Assembly (NCBI GenBank): GCA_905181935.1
Contig: CAJIZV010000003.1
Location: 589,908-653,907, forward strand
Direction of reading: 5' to 3'
Length of the DNA: 64,000 nucleotides
Source of the DNA: an uncultured Amylibacter sp.
GTDB lineage: Bacteria > Pseudomonadota > Alphaproteobacteria > Rhodobacterales > Rhodobacteraceae
Shown here: piece by piece, positions 1 to 9,303 of the stretch
How the letters are laid out: the number at the start of each line of letters is the position of its first letter
Position numbering within the stretch: position 1 is the stretch's first letter
The notes under the pieces: model-generated
The model's input: the letters and a program-made list of their open reading frames with translations, nothing else
Told to the model about the DNA's origin: nothing
Database searches by the model: none
Position numbers and translations under genes: made by a program

Positions 1-471
1 TTAGATGAAATTAAGGGTGATGTGAAAATTTACCCGTTGCCACATATGGAAGTAATTAAAGATTTAATTCCTGACCTCACACATTTTTATGCACAACATG
101 CATCAATAATGCCTTGGTTAGAGACGAAGACTGACAAGCCAGCAACTGAATGGCGTCAATCTATAGAAGACCGTAAGAAATTAGATGGTTTGTATGAGTG
201 TGTCATGTGTGCTTGCTGCTCTACATCTTGCCCGTCATATTGGTGGAATGGTGATCGTTATTTGGGCCCTGCTGCGCTACTGCATGCTTATCGCTGGATA
301 ATAGACTCTCGGGATGAAGCAACAGGTGAACGCTTGGACGAACTTGATGATCCTTTCAAGCTATACAGATGCCATACGATAATGAATTGTGCTAAAACTT
401 GTCCGAAGGGATTAAACCCAGCCAAGGCGATAGCAGAAATCAAAAAGAAGATGGTTGAGCGTACATCATAG
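1..471 (+). CDS. sdhB: Succinate dehydrogenase iron-sulfur subunit, 3' part
   Basis: C-terminal part of the iron-sulfur subunit of succinate dehydrogenase (complex II), which passes electrons from the flavoprotein SdhA to the membrane quinone. The frame is open from base 1, so the gene begins outside the window; the N-terminal 2Fe-2S domain is missing for that reason. Visible are the cluster ligands [17 protein letters not shown] and, near the end, [17 protein letters not shown], which bind the 4Fe-4S and 3Fe-4S clusters. The end at KKKMVERTS is typical of alphaproteobacterial SdhB. The remaining sdh genes would be expected upstream, off the window. Identification is firm. Confidence 0.95.
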   Translation, partial: LDEIKGDVKIYPLPHMEVIKDLIPDLTHFYAQHASIMPWLETKTDKPATEWRQSIEDRKKLDGLYECVMCACCSTSCPSYWWNGDRYLGPAALLHAYRWIIDSRDEATGERLDELDDPFKLYRCHTIMNCAKTCPKGLNPAKAIAEIKKKMVERTS

Positions 472-563
472 AATAATATTAGATGTAAAAATTATTTTAT
501 AAAAATATAATATATATATGTTCTTATAGAATAATGCCCTATAGTTTTATCGATAAAGTATTG

Positions 564-579
564 ACTGTTTTAAAACAGT
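564..579. promoter_or_regulatory. Perfect 16-bp palindrome before an exported protein gene
   Basis: ACTGTTTTAAAACAGT reads the same on both strands. It lies 17-32 bases before the preferred ATG at 596 and runs over the alternative GTG at 578. It could be an operator or a small RNA stem at the 5' end of the transcript. The sequence alone does not name a binding protein. Confidence 0.4.
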
Positions 580-595
580 GTTTATTTTTAACAAT

Positions 596-1342
596 ATGCG
601 ACGCAATGTATCTTTAATTCTTATCTGTTTAATGTTATTTCATGCTCCTTCGTTAGTTAGAGCTGAGACGTGCAATGAGCGATCAAAAGAAGTAATTTTT
701 CATAGTTGCGATACTCCTGCAAATATTACCTTAAAATTTTATCCTTTAGAACTTAAAAGAGATAGGCGAGATATTTTATCTGTCACTGGCGCATATTCTA
801 GTGGGGATCGTTTTGGCGTTGAAGGACTTGCGTTTAAAGCGGCTAGGTTGGTTAGTTTACGATTTCAAAGTTGGGATGGAGCATTGTTAATATCACCAAA
901 TGGAAATCCGCAAATACATAATGTAGAAAATATTCATTTTTTGGGACATACATATAATTTAAGAATTAGTTCGGATCGGCGCATTTTTATAAGGAAAGCT
1001 CAAGATGGAGGTTGGAGTATGATCCAATCTCATTTATTAATCACTGATAGTGTTTTAGATTTACTTGTAATTCCAAATGCACGCCGGTTTATCCGGCGTA
1101 TGTTTTTCACTGATTTAAAAGGCTGGGGGATCTATGAAACTAAAGCTGCTGTAACATTATATGAAGCAGCATTAGAAATTCAAAAAAATATTAATCCGCT
1201 TATGGTGATGAACTTGGATATGGGTGCCTATAATTACTGCCAAGTTAATAATAATTCTAATTTTGACAGTTGTGGAGAGTTGCTGACTAACCACAAAAAT
1301 CTCACAAATTTAATTACAATTCAACTGTTAAATAATAATTAA
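596..1342 (+). CDS. Exported protein of unknown function
   Basis: No family recognised. The ATG at 596 starts a classic signal peptide (MRRNVSLILICLMLFHAPSLVRA, cut after LVRA), followed by about 225 residues that would lie in the periplasm or outside. An upstream GTG at 578 in the same frame would add six residues (MFIFNN) before the charged n-region, and it sits inside a palindrome, so ATG is preferred; neither start has a clear ribosome site. Mature-protein cysteines occur as two pairs, one near the N-terminus (ETCNERS, FHSCDTP) and one near the C-terminus (YNYCQVN, DSCGELL), which suggests disulphides. The 3' end overlaps the convergent aldo/keto reductase by four bases. Confidence 0.6.
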   Translation: MRRNVSLILICLMLFHAPSLVRAETCNERSKEVIFHSCDTPANITLKFYPLELKRDRRDILSVTGAYSSGDRFGVEGLAFKAARLVSLRFQSWDGALLISPNGNPQIHNVENIHFLGHTYNLRISSDRRIFIRKAQDGGWSMIQSHLLITDSVLDLLVIPNARRFIRRMFFTDLKGWGIYETKAAVTLYEAALEIQKNINPLMVMNLDMGAYNYCQVNNNSNFDSCGELLTNHKNLTNLITIQLLNNN

Positions 1343-2322
1343 CAGTAGGTTTCTGGACCAACGTACTGGCTTACAGAATATCTATCTCCATATGCCCAAC
1401 CAATTGGTAAAATATCGTCAATTTCTTTTATTTGTTTTGGCGTTAACGTAATCTCTGATGCTCCAACCCATTCAATTAAATGTTTCGCAGTACGAGTGGC
1501 TGGTATTGGTATCAAATTTTCACCACGAGACAAAACCCAAGCTAAGGCAGCTGTTGCTGTCGTCATTCCATTGTCAGCAGCCCAGCCTTGAAAAGGCTTT
1601 AGCATAGATAGGTTGTCAGAGAGGTTAGGTTCAATGAACCTTGGGTTATTAATCCGTAAATCTGGTGGAACCATGTTTTCTCGCTTTGCAGGTCGGTCAG
1701 TGAGCATACCACGGCCGAGTGGTGAAAATGGTACAAATGCTACGCCTAATTCATCACAAGTTCTAATCAAACCCATATCTGGCATTCTTGACCATAATGA
1801 ATATTCACTCTGTACTGCCATGCATGGGTGTACAGAATGTGCACGGCGAAGTGTTGTTGGTGATATTTCAGATAATCCATAGCCACCAATTTTTCCTGCA
1901 CCGATAAACTCTTTCAATGTTTGGACTACTTCTTCGATTGGCCGATCCGCTTCTCGACGATGTATATAAAACAAATCGACATAATCTACGCCCAATCTTT
2001 TAAGTGACATATCTAAAGATTGGGTCAGATAATCTTTAGAATTGTTAAATTGTCTCAAAGGTTTTGTCTGTATTCCCGCCTTAGTAGCAATCTTTATTTT
2101 TGCTTTTGTATCTTTTAAAAATTTTCCAATTAATGTTTCGGAACTCCCTGAACCATAAACATCGGCTGTATCAAAAAAATCAATCCCACAGTCATAAGCG
2201 GCTTTTAAACATTCCTGTGAAGTTGTATCATCTGTAGGTCCAAAAAACCCTGTAATACTCATTGCTCCAAAGCCTATGGCACTAACATTTGGACCTAATT
2301 TTCCTAGTTTACGTATTTTCAT
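1339..2322 (-). CDS. Aldo/keto reductase
   Basis: NADPH-dependent oxidoreductase of the aldo/keto reductase superfamily, close to the AKR13/YakC type. It starts MKIRKLGKLGPNVSAIGFGAMS and shows FFDTADVYGSGSSETLIG with the catalytic Asp and Tyr, KIATKAG with the catalytic Lys, and YIHRRE, where the His sits. The C-terminal cofactor-binding region reads IPIPATRTAKHLIEW. The start at 2322 has a strong AAGGAGA site six bases upstream; a longer reading to 2376 adds 18 residues that match nothing. At 327 residues it has normal length. The physiological substrate cannot be told. Confidence 0.88.
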   Translation of the reverse strand: MKIRKLGKLGPNVSAIGFGAMSITGFFGPTDDTTSQECLKAAYDCGIDFFDTADVYGSGSSETLIGKFLKDTKAKIKIATKAGIQTKPLRQFNNSKDYLTQSLDMSLKRLGVDYVDLFYIHRREADRPIEEVVQTLKEFIGAGKIGGYGLSEISPTTLRRAHSVHPCMAVQSEYSLWSRMPDMGLIRTCDELGVAFVPFSPLGRGMLTDRPAKRENMVPPDLRINNPRFIEPNLSDNLSMLKPFQGWAADNGMTTATAALAWVLSRGENLIPIPATRTAKHLIEWVGASEITLTPKQIKEIDDILPIGWAYGDRYSVSQYVGPETYC

Positions 2323-2467
2323 ATGTATCTCCTTAATCTGTAGGCTAAAGAATATTAGTACATATTGCAAAGCCATGAATGTAATATTTAAAAACTAAAT
2401 CACTGGTATCGTTTACATGATGAATTTGCATGTTATAAAGCGTCAATTCCTGAAAAAAGAGATAATC

Positions 2468-3382
2468 ATGATTAAAATCTTTGGCCATAGATCCCCTGAT
2501 ACAGATGCAACTGGTTCAGCAATTATTTGGGCTTGGTACATAAATCAAAAAGTGAAAACAGCAATACCATATGTCTTGGGAACTCCAAATACAGAAGCAG
2601 CATTTGTTATTAAACGATGGGGGTTTAAATCCCCAGAATTATTAACTTTTGCTGGTAAAAACTCGGACATAATTATCGTTGATACGAATAATCCATCAGA
2701 ATTACCTGATGATGTAAATGACGCTAATATTATTGAGATTATTGATCACCACATGTTGGTAGGGGGACTGAAAACAAAAAATCCAATTAATTTCACGCTT
2801 AAACCAGTTGCATCTACTGCAACAATAATGGCTGGTATGATGGGTAATGATTTAGCAATTGCTCCAGAAGGTATTAAAGGTTTAATATTATCTTGTATAT
2901 TATCTGATACTTTAGAGTTCCGTAGTCCAACCACAACAGATATTGATATTGATTTAGCTAAATTATTAGCAACAGATCTTAATATTAATATTGCTGAGTA
3001 TGCTGGTGAAATGTTTGCTGCTAAGTCAGATGTATCTAGATTTTCTAATGCAGAATTGTTGCGAATGGACTCTAAGGAATATGAATTAAACGGCAAAAGA
3101 CTACGAGTTTCAGTCTTGGAAACAACTAGCCCAGAAATCTTGTTATCACGCAAAAAAAGTTTGATGGATGAGATGATATCAGTCGCAAAAGAAGATAGAT
3201 TAGACCAAGTATTACTGTTTATTATAGATATTCTAAATGAACATGCGACACTTCTCATACCAAATGAATTAGTTAAATCCATCGCTGAAAAATCATTTAA
3301 TATAAGCATTGATAGTGATACTGTTATACTTCCAGGAGTTATTTCAAGGAAAAAACAAATTATTCCCAAATTAGTATTTTAG
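2468..3382 (+). CDS. ppaC: Manganese-dependent inorganic pyrophosphatase (family II)
   Basis: Hydrolyses pyrophosphate to phosphate in the cytoplasm, pulling biosynthetic reactions forward. It is a DHH phosphoesterase: GHRSPDTDATGSAI carries the first metal ligands, IIVDTNNP the next Asp, IIDHHMLVGG the DHH motif and ILSDTLEFRSPTTTD the fourth Asp. The C-terminal DHHA2 domain ends in SRKKQIIP, the substrate-binding signature. At 305 residues it matches the family. The start at 2468 is chosen because the fold begins there and AAAAAAGAGA precedes it; a longer reading from 2417 adds 17 unsupported residues. VDTN replaces the VDHN seen in Bacillus enzymes. Confidence 0.93.
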   Translation: MIKIFGHRSPDTDATGSAIIWAWYINQKVKTAIPYVLGTPNTEAAFVIKRWGFKSPELLTFAGKNSDIIIVDTNNPSELPDDVNDANIIEIIDHHMLVGGLKTKNPINFTLKPVASTATIMAGMMGNDLAIAPEGIKGLILSCILSDTLEFRSPTTTDIDIDLAKLLATDLNINIAEYAGEMFAAKSDVSRFSNAELLRMDSKEYELNGKRLRVSVLETTSPEILLSRKKSLMDEMISVAKEDRLDQVLLFIIDILNEHATLLIPNELVKSIAEKSFNISIDSDTVILPGVISRKKQIIPKLVF

Positions 3383-3570
3383 AAAACTAAACTAGCAATA
3401 AATTTTTATTTTGTTATTTTCATACTATAATTAAACTCGCTCCGTTCACCTCATTTTTATTAGCATGGTTTTGAGATTATTAAATACCATGCGATAAGTA
3501 TAAGACTTTATGTAGGCGCATTATTAAGAGCTTTTATAAGCTAATATAGATAAATTGATGAGGGTTTCTG

Positions 3571-5082
3571 TTGAAATATTCAAATGATCAAACGGATGCC
3601 TATGATGCTGTTACCACTGCTCTAAAATCAGCAGGCGTAGATTTGGAAAATAAAGTTTTATTACCGAACGCTGAAAATACTGAACAAATTTTAGCTATTT
3701 TAGGTAAAGCTGGCTCTGGAAAAACATTATTATTGGCTAATCTTGCAGATGCACTTATTGATGCTGGAGTTGAACTAGTTTCAGGAGACTATGAGGGTAA
3801 GTCTCGTAAGGGCCGTCGGACCTTAGCGATTCTTGCTCCTACAAATAAAGCTGCTAGCGTTCTACGCAACCGGGGCGTGCAAGCTACTACAATTCACCGT
3901 ATCTTATATACTCCAATGTATGATCCTGAATATGAAAAAATTTCAGAATGGCTCAATGGTAATGGCGAACGTCCTGAGATCGAGGGGTTATCCGATATTG
4001 CACTAGATCGGGCTGCTTTATTTTTCAAAAGTAATAAATCCATTCCTGGAGCTTTAGCCACAGCAGGATTACGTGGATCAGACTTTATTATTGGCTGGAA
4101 ACGCCGCGATGAACAATTAGATATTGGGTTTATAGATGAAAGCTCAATGCTAGATGATAAACAATTTGATGATTTAAAAGAAATATTTTCAACGCTTGTT
4201 ATGTTTGGAGATCCTGCTCAATTAGCTCCAGTTGGGCAGTCAGGTGCAATGGCTTTTGAGAATATTCCTAAATTACGCCAACGTTATTTAACTCGTATCC
4301 ATCGCCAAGCAGGTGATAGTCCAATTTTAGATTTAGCACATTCGTTAGCTAACCCTGATCTCACATTTCAAGATTTTGAACGTCAAATTGAAGAAGCTGC
4401 CAATAAAGATGATAGGGTTGTTTTGGCACCATCAGTCCAATGTGATTTAATGGCACGGTCTCCTGTTTTAGTTTGGCGAAATGCAACCCGCATTCGTTTA
4501 ATTCAAGCATTTCGCCGAGCATATGAAGCACCTGAAGACCGCTTGTTATCAGGTGAACCACTAATATGTGATGGTATTGAGTTGCCAATTAAACATCGTA
4601 AAAAACGTATTGATTTAGAGGCTCGTGGGCTAATCAAAGGTGCACAATGTGTTTATCTTGGAGAGGGACGCAAGCCGGGCTTTTCACGGTTACATGTAAT
4701 TGGTGCCGAAGATCCTCAAGTATCAGCAGCAAGTATAATCAAAATTGAGGCTTCTGATCAAGATGAACCTTTTATTCCATTTGCGGCTCGAATGGGTGCT
4801 GCGTTTGTGCATGGGGCTGCCTGCACAATACATAAGGCGCAGGGTTCGCAATGGTCTGATGTTCAAGTTTTTGCACCAGATCTTTTTATTGCCGCCAAAA
4901 TGGGTAGGACAGAAGCAGGAATTCCTTTGTGGAAGCGCTTGGCATATGTGGCCATTACACGTGCAGTCGATAGGTTGTATTGGGTGAAAGCTTATCGTTT
5001 GACTCGTCCGACGGGTCCCTTGCACACTGACGATTTACGAAGTCAGGTGCCAAATGAATTAACGCTAGAACCTATGGAGTAA
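3571..5082 (+). CDS. RecD-like superfamily 1 DNA helicase / ATPase
   Basis: Probable ATP-dependent DNA helicase of superfamily 1, RecD/Pif1-like, with an AAA_30 core and a UvrD_C_2 C-terminus. Motifs run in order: Walker A GKAGSGKT (about residue 50), APTNKAAS (Ia), GFIDESSMLDD (Walker B), MFGDPAQLAPVGQSG (III), LTRIHRQAGDSP (IV), CTIHKAQGSQWSDVQVF (V) and YVAITRAVDRLYW (VI). The start is a TTG with GAGGG about seven bases before it; no ATG in frame lies nearby. There are no recB or recC neighbours, so it is probably a stand-alone repair or recombination helicase rather than part of RecBCD. Confidence 0.8.
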   Translation: MKYSNDQTDAYDAVTTALKSAGVDLENKVLLPNAENTEQILAILGKAGSGKTLLLANLADALIDAGVELVSGDYEGKSRKGRRTLAILAPTNKAASVLRNRGVQATTIHRILYTPMYDPEYEKISEWLNGNGERPEIEGLSDIALDRAALFFKSNKSIPGALATAGLRGSDFIIGWKRRDEQLDIGFIDESSMLDDKQFDDLKEIFSTLVMFGDPAQLAPVGQSGAMAFENIPKLRQRYLTRIHRQAGDSPILDLAHSLANPDLTFQDFERQIEEAANKDDRVVLAPSVQCDLMARSPVLVWRNATRIRLIQAFRRAYEAPEDRLLSGEPLICDGIELPIKHRKKRIDLEARGLIKGAQCVYLGEGRKPGFSRLHVIGAEDPQVSAASIIKIEASDQDEPFIPFAARMGAAFVHGAACTIHKAQGSQWSDVQVFAPDLFIAAKMGRTEAGIPLWKRLAYVAITRAVDRLYWVKAYRLTRPTGPLHTDDLRSQVPNELTLEPME

Positions 5083-5156
5083 TAATGAAGCTTTATATTA
5101 AGATAGCTATTCATTTTTAAATAGTTTTGATCTAATAATTTTTTTCGAAGTAAGAT

Positions 5157-7040
5157 CTAAAATACTAAGTTCATCATTACCATTGATACGATGAGAAATA
5201 GGATAGTCATCATTCCACCTGTTTTTACGAAATCGATAACTCTATATCCTGCAGGGCCCATTATTAATGCATTTACTTGGTGAGTAGGTATCAAGAAAGA
5301 ATTTGACGTTGATATGGCTACGGTCATTGCAAATATAGCTGGATCACCGCCTGATGCCACTGCTATTGAAACGGCTAAAGGGACTAATAAGACTGTTGCG
5401 CCAACATTAGACATTACCAATGTAAAAGCTGTAGCAAGAACTGCAATGCCTACCTGTAAAGCCCAAATAGGCCAGCCATCTAAAATGATAATAACACCTT
5501 GTGCTATCCACTCTGCTGTTCCTGTACTTTGAACTGCATATCCCAGAGGAATTAAGCTGGCTAATAAAAATACAGTATTCCAACCAACAGCCTTATATGC
5601 TTCGTCTATACTTAAGACTTTTGATGCGATCATTCCTACTGCACCAACTAAAAGACATAATGATAAACGTACTGGTGAAAATAAAATTAACGCTAATGCT
5701 ATTGAAAAAAATAATAATGCCCAGCCAACTTTTTGTGGACGTAATTCTTCTTGAGGATAGTCTGAGGTTACTATTACAAAATTACGATCTGACTTTAGGC
5801 GTGTTAAAGATTCCCACTGGGTTTGAACAACCAACGTATCACCAGCGTGTAATTCCATAACTCCAATACGGCTGGGTTGGTGTTCATTAGTTTCAACATG
5901 ACTGAATGTTTCTTCACTTCTGTAAATAGCTAATAATGCCATGCCATATATTTTGCGAAATTGCATTTCGCGCGCTGTCTTACCTATAACTGTTGAGTTT
6001 GGTGGAATTACAATTTCTGCTACACCTGCTTTGGTAGGTACAAATTCCTCTGCAAAAATATCTAATTCAGATTTTACTTCTAAGGCGTAATCTTCGCACA
6101 TTTGTTTTATTACTTTTTTGCGTCCAAGAATTGCCAACCTACAAGGTGGCGTAATCTTTGTGTCTAAGGTCGGTCCAACCCAGCGTTTACCGTTGTGATA
6201 TGTGCCTATTACATAAATGTGATGTGCATCCATTAAATCACCTAATGTTTCACCCATTAAAATTGACCCTTCGGGAACAACAACTTCAACAATATCGGCT
6301 TTTAAACCATAAATTCTTTTAAGATAGTCTTTCATTGACTGGCCTGCTGACCCCGCAGTACGGCCCCCAGAGCCTGGCAGAACCCAACGTCCAAACAGTA
6401 CGAAGTATAATACTCCGGTTATAAGTAAAGCTAAGCCGATTGGCGTAACTGAAAATAGACTAAATGGTTCCATTTTCAGTTCAGGGGGTAAATCTGCGTT
6501 TGATGAAATAATTAAATCATTCAATAAAATTAGTGGTGATGAGCCCACCATAGTCATGGTTCCGCCTAGTATAGCGCAAAACCCCATAGGCATTAATAGG
6601 CGTGACATTGGGATTTCGGTACGTGCTGAGATACGACTTACAACTGGCAAGAATAGCGCTGCTGCGCCAACGTTTTGTAAAAAGCTTGAAATTATCCCAA
6701 CTGATCCAGAAACAACTGGTATAATTCGCTTTTCTGTAGTGCCGCCAACTTTTAAAATTTTTGCAGCAACTGTATTCATTAACCCAGTCTTGTCTAAACC
6801 AGCTCCAATGATCATTACTGCAATAATTGAAATTACTGCATTTGATGCAAATCCATCGAATAAATGATTTACATCAGCGAGCCCATTTAGTTCAGGAACA
6901 TAACTGAGCGCACCTAAGAGAACCATTATTATTATAGCGGCTAAATCAACGCGGACTATTTCTGAAACGAATAAAAATATTGTAAATGCTAACAAAAACA
7001 AGACCGCAATCATTTCTGTATTAAGTGCAATTAATTCCAT
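5157..7040 (-). CDS. SLC13-family permease with two RCK_C (TrkA-C) domains
   Basis: Inner-membrane anion symporter of the DASS/SLC13 type (citrate, sulfate or dicarboxylate carriers). About six membrane segments are followed near residues 230-430 by a cytoplasmic insert with two TrkA-C/RCK_C domains (EVVVPEGSILMGETLGDL and EIVIPPNSTVIGKTAREM), then the second membrane half with VMSNVGATVLLVPLA and STSNSFLIPTHQVNALIMGP. This architecture is shared with SAC1-like sulfate transporters, but the substrate is not certain. The ATG at 7040 has a GAGGGA site; a GTG at 7052 would add four residues. Gene stands alone. Confidence 0.85.
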   Translation of the reverse strand: MELIALNTEMIAVLFLLAFTIFLFVSEIVRVDLAAIIIMVLLGALSYVPELNGLADVNHLFDGFASNAVISIIAVMIIGAGLDKTGLMNTVAAKILKVGGTTEKRIIPVVSGSVGIISSFLQNVGAAALFLPVVSRISARTEIPMSRLLMPMGFCAILGGTMTMVGSSPLILLNDLIISSNADLPPELKMEPFSLFSVTPIGLALLITGVLYFVLFGRWVLPGSGGRTAGSAGQSMKDYLKRIYGLKADIVEVVVPEGSILMGETLGDLMDAHHIYVIGTYHNGKRWVGPTLDTKITPPCRLAILGRKKVIKQMCEDYALEVKSELDIFAEEFVPTKAGVAEIVIPPNSTVIGKTAREMQFRKIYGMALLAIYRSEETFSHVETNEHQPSRIGVMELHAGDTLVVQTQWESLTRLKSDRNFVIVTSDYPQEELRPQKVGWALLFFSIALALILFSPVRLSLCLLVGAVGMIASKVLSIDEAYKAVGWNTVFLLASLIPLGYAVQSTGTAEWIAQGVIIILDGWPIWALQVGIAVLATAFTLVMSNVGATVLLVPLAVSIAVASGGDPAIFAMTVAISTSNSFLIPTHQVNALIMGPAGYRVIDFVKTGGMMTILFLIVSMVMMNLVF

Positions 7041-7134
7041 CAATTCCCTCACTGAACTTTTTTAATATATTTGAGCAATATCGGATAACGATATATTTAC
7101 CACAAAAATACTAAAAATTTTAAAGATTTAATGC

Positions 7135-8103
7135 CTATTTCTCGAGTTGAGCTAATATACACATCATTTCGAAGACAATAGATATACCAAGCCAAGATGT
7201 AGCTCCAGATTGATCAAATGGAGGGGAAACTTCTACAAGGTCCATTCCTATTAAATTCACTCCTTTTAACTCACGAACGACTTGTAAACCTTGAAAACTG
7301 TTTGGGCCACCAACTTCAGGAGTTCCTGTACCCGGAGCAAAAGTGGGGTCTATGAAATCGATATCGTATGAGCAATAAGTTTTATTATCACCAACAATAT
7401 GGCGTGCTTCTTGCATTACGTCAGCAATACCACGATCAAATAGCTCTTCGATTTGAATGATTGTTACGCCTTGCTCGCGGCCCCATTCAATATCTTCACC
7501 GTCATACATAGTGCCTCTAATACCAATTTGAACAACGCGTTTGGGATCAAGTAGTCCCTCTTCAATAGCGCGCCGGAATGGTGTTCCATGTGTATATTTG
7601 AAACCATCAAAATAACTTTCAAAAAGATCTGTATGGGCATCAAAATGAATCATTCCAACGGGTGCATCATCTGCTATTGCTCGCAAAACCGGTAAACTGG
7701 TTAGATGGTCACCACCGATTGTCATTGGAATAATACCTTTAACCTTAATTTTTTTGTAGAATTCTGTAATTCGAAGCATACAATCTTGAATATCTGCTGG
7801 GTTTACTGGTGCATCTCCAAGATCAGCGAAGTTTGCCATTTCAAATGGTTTGATCCGGGTAGCACCATTCATGGCACGTATCATTGTCGATAAATCGCGC
7901 ATTTGGCGTGGACCATGACGTGGTCCTGGTCGATTAGTTGTTCCAGCATCCCATGGCACACCAATTAAACCAAAATTTACATCATTTATTTCTAAGCTAT
8001 CTAATCCTAAATGCGGTAACCGCATGAAGCTTGGAATTCCTGCAAAACGGGGTAGTTCCATACCGTCTACAGGTTGGAAAAAAGTGTTTGGGGTTTTACT
8101 CAT
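7135..8103 (-). CDS. speB: Agmatinase-type ureohydrolase (first copy)
   Basis: Binuclear manganese amidinohydrolase of the arginase/agmatinase family, splitting urea from agmatine or a related guanidino compound. Metal-binding motifs are visible: IGGDHLTSLPV, IHFDAHTDLFE and CSYDIDFIDPTFAPGTGTPEVGG. At 322 residues it has full length; GGAG precedes the ATG. A second homologue lies at 18071-19039 next to polyamine genes; the two differ in the DAHTD/DAHCD motif and in their termini, so they may act on different substrates. Guanidinobutyrase or guanidinopropionase activity is possible for either. Confidence 0.87.
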   Translation of the reverse strand: MSKTPNTFFQPVDGMELPRFAGIPSFMRLPHLGLDSLEINDVNFGLIGVPWDAGTTNRPGPRHGPRQMRDLSTMIRAMNGATRIKPFEMANFADLGDAPVNPADIQDCMLRITEFYKKIKVKGIIPMTIGGDHLTSLPVLRAIADDAPVGMIHFDAHTDLFESYFDGFKYTHGTPFRRAIEEGLLDPKRVVQIGIRGTMYDGEDIEWGREQGVTIIQIEELFDRGIADVMQEARHIVGDNKTYCSYDIDFIDPTFAPGTGTPEVGGPNSFQGLQVVRELKGVNLIGMDLVEVSPPFDQSGATSWLGISIVFEMMCILAQLEK

Positions 8104-8185
8104 TGAATTTCTCCTTGATTAGTGAAACATTTGCATTTTTTATAAAACTAAGCCAGTATTTTAATCATAATTAATGGGGTAAATT

Positions 8186-8893
8186 ATGAAAAAAACTATT
8201 CTGATAACTGGAGCAAGTAGTGGTATTGGTGCTTGTGTTGCAAAACTATTTTTAAAGCAGGGCTGGAATGTTGCTTTGATTGCGCGGAGAGTTGATGAAC
8301 TTAAGGCAGTAGCAAATAACCATGAGAACTCTTTATGTATTGTTTGCGATGTTACTCAAGAGGATCAAGTTATTGCTGCTTTTAAATCAGTAGTAAATCA
8401 CTTTGGTAGACTTGATGTTTTATTTAATAATGCAGGAATTTTTACACCTCAATCACGCATTGATAAAATTAGACTTAGTGACTGGCAGCAATCTCTTGAT
8501 GTTAATCTGACTGGTATGTTTTTATCTGCTCGTGAAGCTTTTCGACATATGAAACTTTCAGGTGGAAGAATTATAAATAATGGTTCAATTTCTGCACATA
8601 CTCCACGTGAGGGTTCTGCGCCTTATACATCTTCAAAGCACGCCATTACTGGGCTAACCAAAACTATTGCACTTGATGGGCGTACTCTAAATATTTGTTG
8701 TGGGCAGATAGACATTGGAAATGCACACACAGAAATGGTTGCAAACCTTATTCGTGAAGGTGGCGCTGCTGAAACTATGTTAGTGTCTGATGCTGCAGAA
8801 GCTGTTTTGAGTATGGCGCAGTTACCTTTAACTACCAATATTCTGTCAATGACTATCATGGCGAATAAAATGCCATTTGTAGGACGTGGTTAA
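8186..8893 (+). CDS. Short-chain dehydrogenase/reductase
   Basis: Cytoplasmic NAD(P)-dependent oxidoreductase with a Rossmann fold. TGASSGIG is the cofactor loop, CDVTQEDQ the adenine-binding Asp, NNAGIF the NNAG motif, and NGSISAHTP...YTSSK supplies the Ser-Tyr-Lys triad. At 235 residues it is an ordinary classical SDR. It diverges from speB and converges with rimI, overlapping its stop by four bases. The family does not reveal the substrate. Confidence 0.85.
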   Translation: MKKTILITGASSGIGACVAKLFLKQGWNVALIARRVDELKAVANNHENSLCIVCDVTQEDQVIAAFKSVVNHFGRLDVLFNNAGIFTPQSRIDKIRLSDWQQSLDVNLTGMFLSAREAFRHMKLSGGRIINNGSISAHTPREGSAPYTSSKHAITGLTKTIALDGRTLNICCGQIDIGNAHTEMVANLIREGGAAETMLVSDAAEAVLSMAQLPLTTNILSMTIMANKMPFVGRG

Positions 8894-9303
8894 AGTACTT
8901 TAGTCATTATAATTGCGCTGACTTTAATGCCGTTAACTCCACTATAATAATCTTTACGTGCACCTTGAACTATAAAATTGTTGGTTTCATATAATTTAAG
9001 TGCAGGTCTATTAGTTTCCATGACTTCAAGAATTATCTTTTTTATAGTATTTGATCGACATAAGTTTTCAAATTCTTTTAATAGTTTAGTGGCGATACCT
9101 TTGCGGTGTTGTTGAGGGTCAACTGCCAATGTGAGTAATTCAGCTTCTGAACCTATCAACATTCCTACTATGAAGCCATAATCTTTTGAGACTAAATGTA
9201 CTGATGTTTGTAGCAACAATTCTTGAAATTCTTTTGATGACCATGGTCTTGGTGTCAAAAAGCACTGCGCATGAAGTTTTGCCAAACTTCCTGGGCTCAT
9301 CAT
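8890..9303 (-). CDS. rimI: Ribosomal-protein-alanine N-acetyltransferase-like GNAT protein
   Basis: GNAT-fold acetyltransferase of 137 residues. The acetyl-CoA motif A reads LAVDPQQHRKGIATKLL (Q/RxxGxG/A) and is followed by ILEVMETNRPALKLYETNNF, the signature of RimI, which acetylates the N-terminal alanine of ribosomal protein S18. It starts within the last codons of tsaB (four-base ATGA overlap). The tsaB-rimI pairing is common in bacteria and supports the name. The protein is slightly shorter than E. coli RimI (148 residues). Confidence 0.85.
   Translation of the reverse strand: MMSPGSLAKLHAQCFLTPRPWSSKEFQELLLQTSVHLVSKDYGFIVGMLIGSEAELLTLAVDPQQHRKGIATKLLKEFENLCRSNTIKKIILEVMETNRPALKLYETNNFIVQGARKDYYSGVNGIKVSAIIMTKVL

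Noticed and set aside
2746..3369. Long minus-strand frame (207 codons) opposite the pyrophosphatase
   Set aside because: It covers the ppaC gene exactly in antisense, has no ribosome site and resembles no protein; it is a shadow of a low-stop-codon region.
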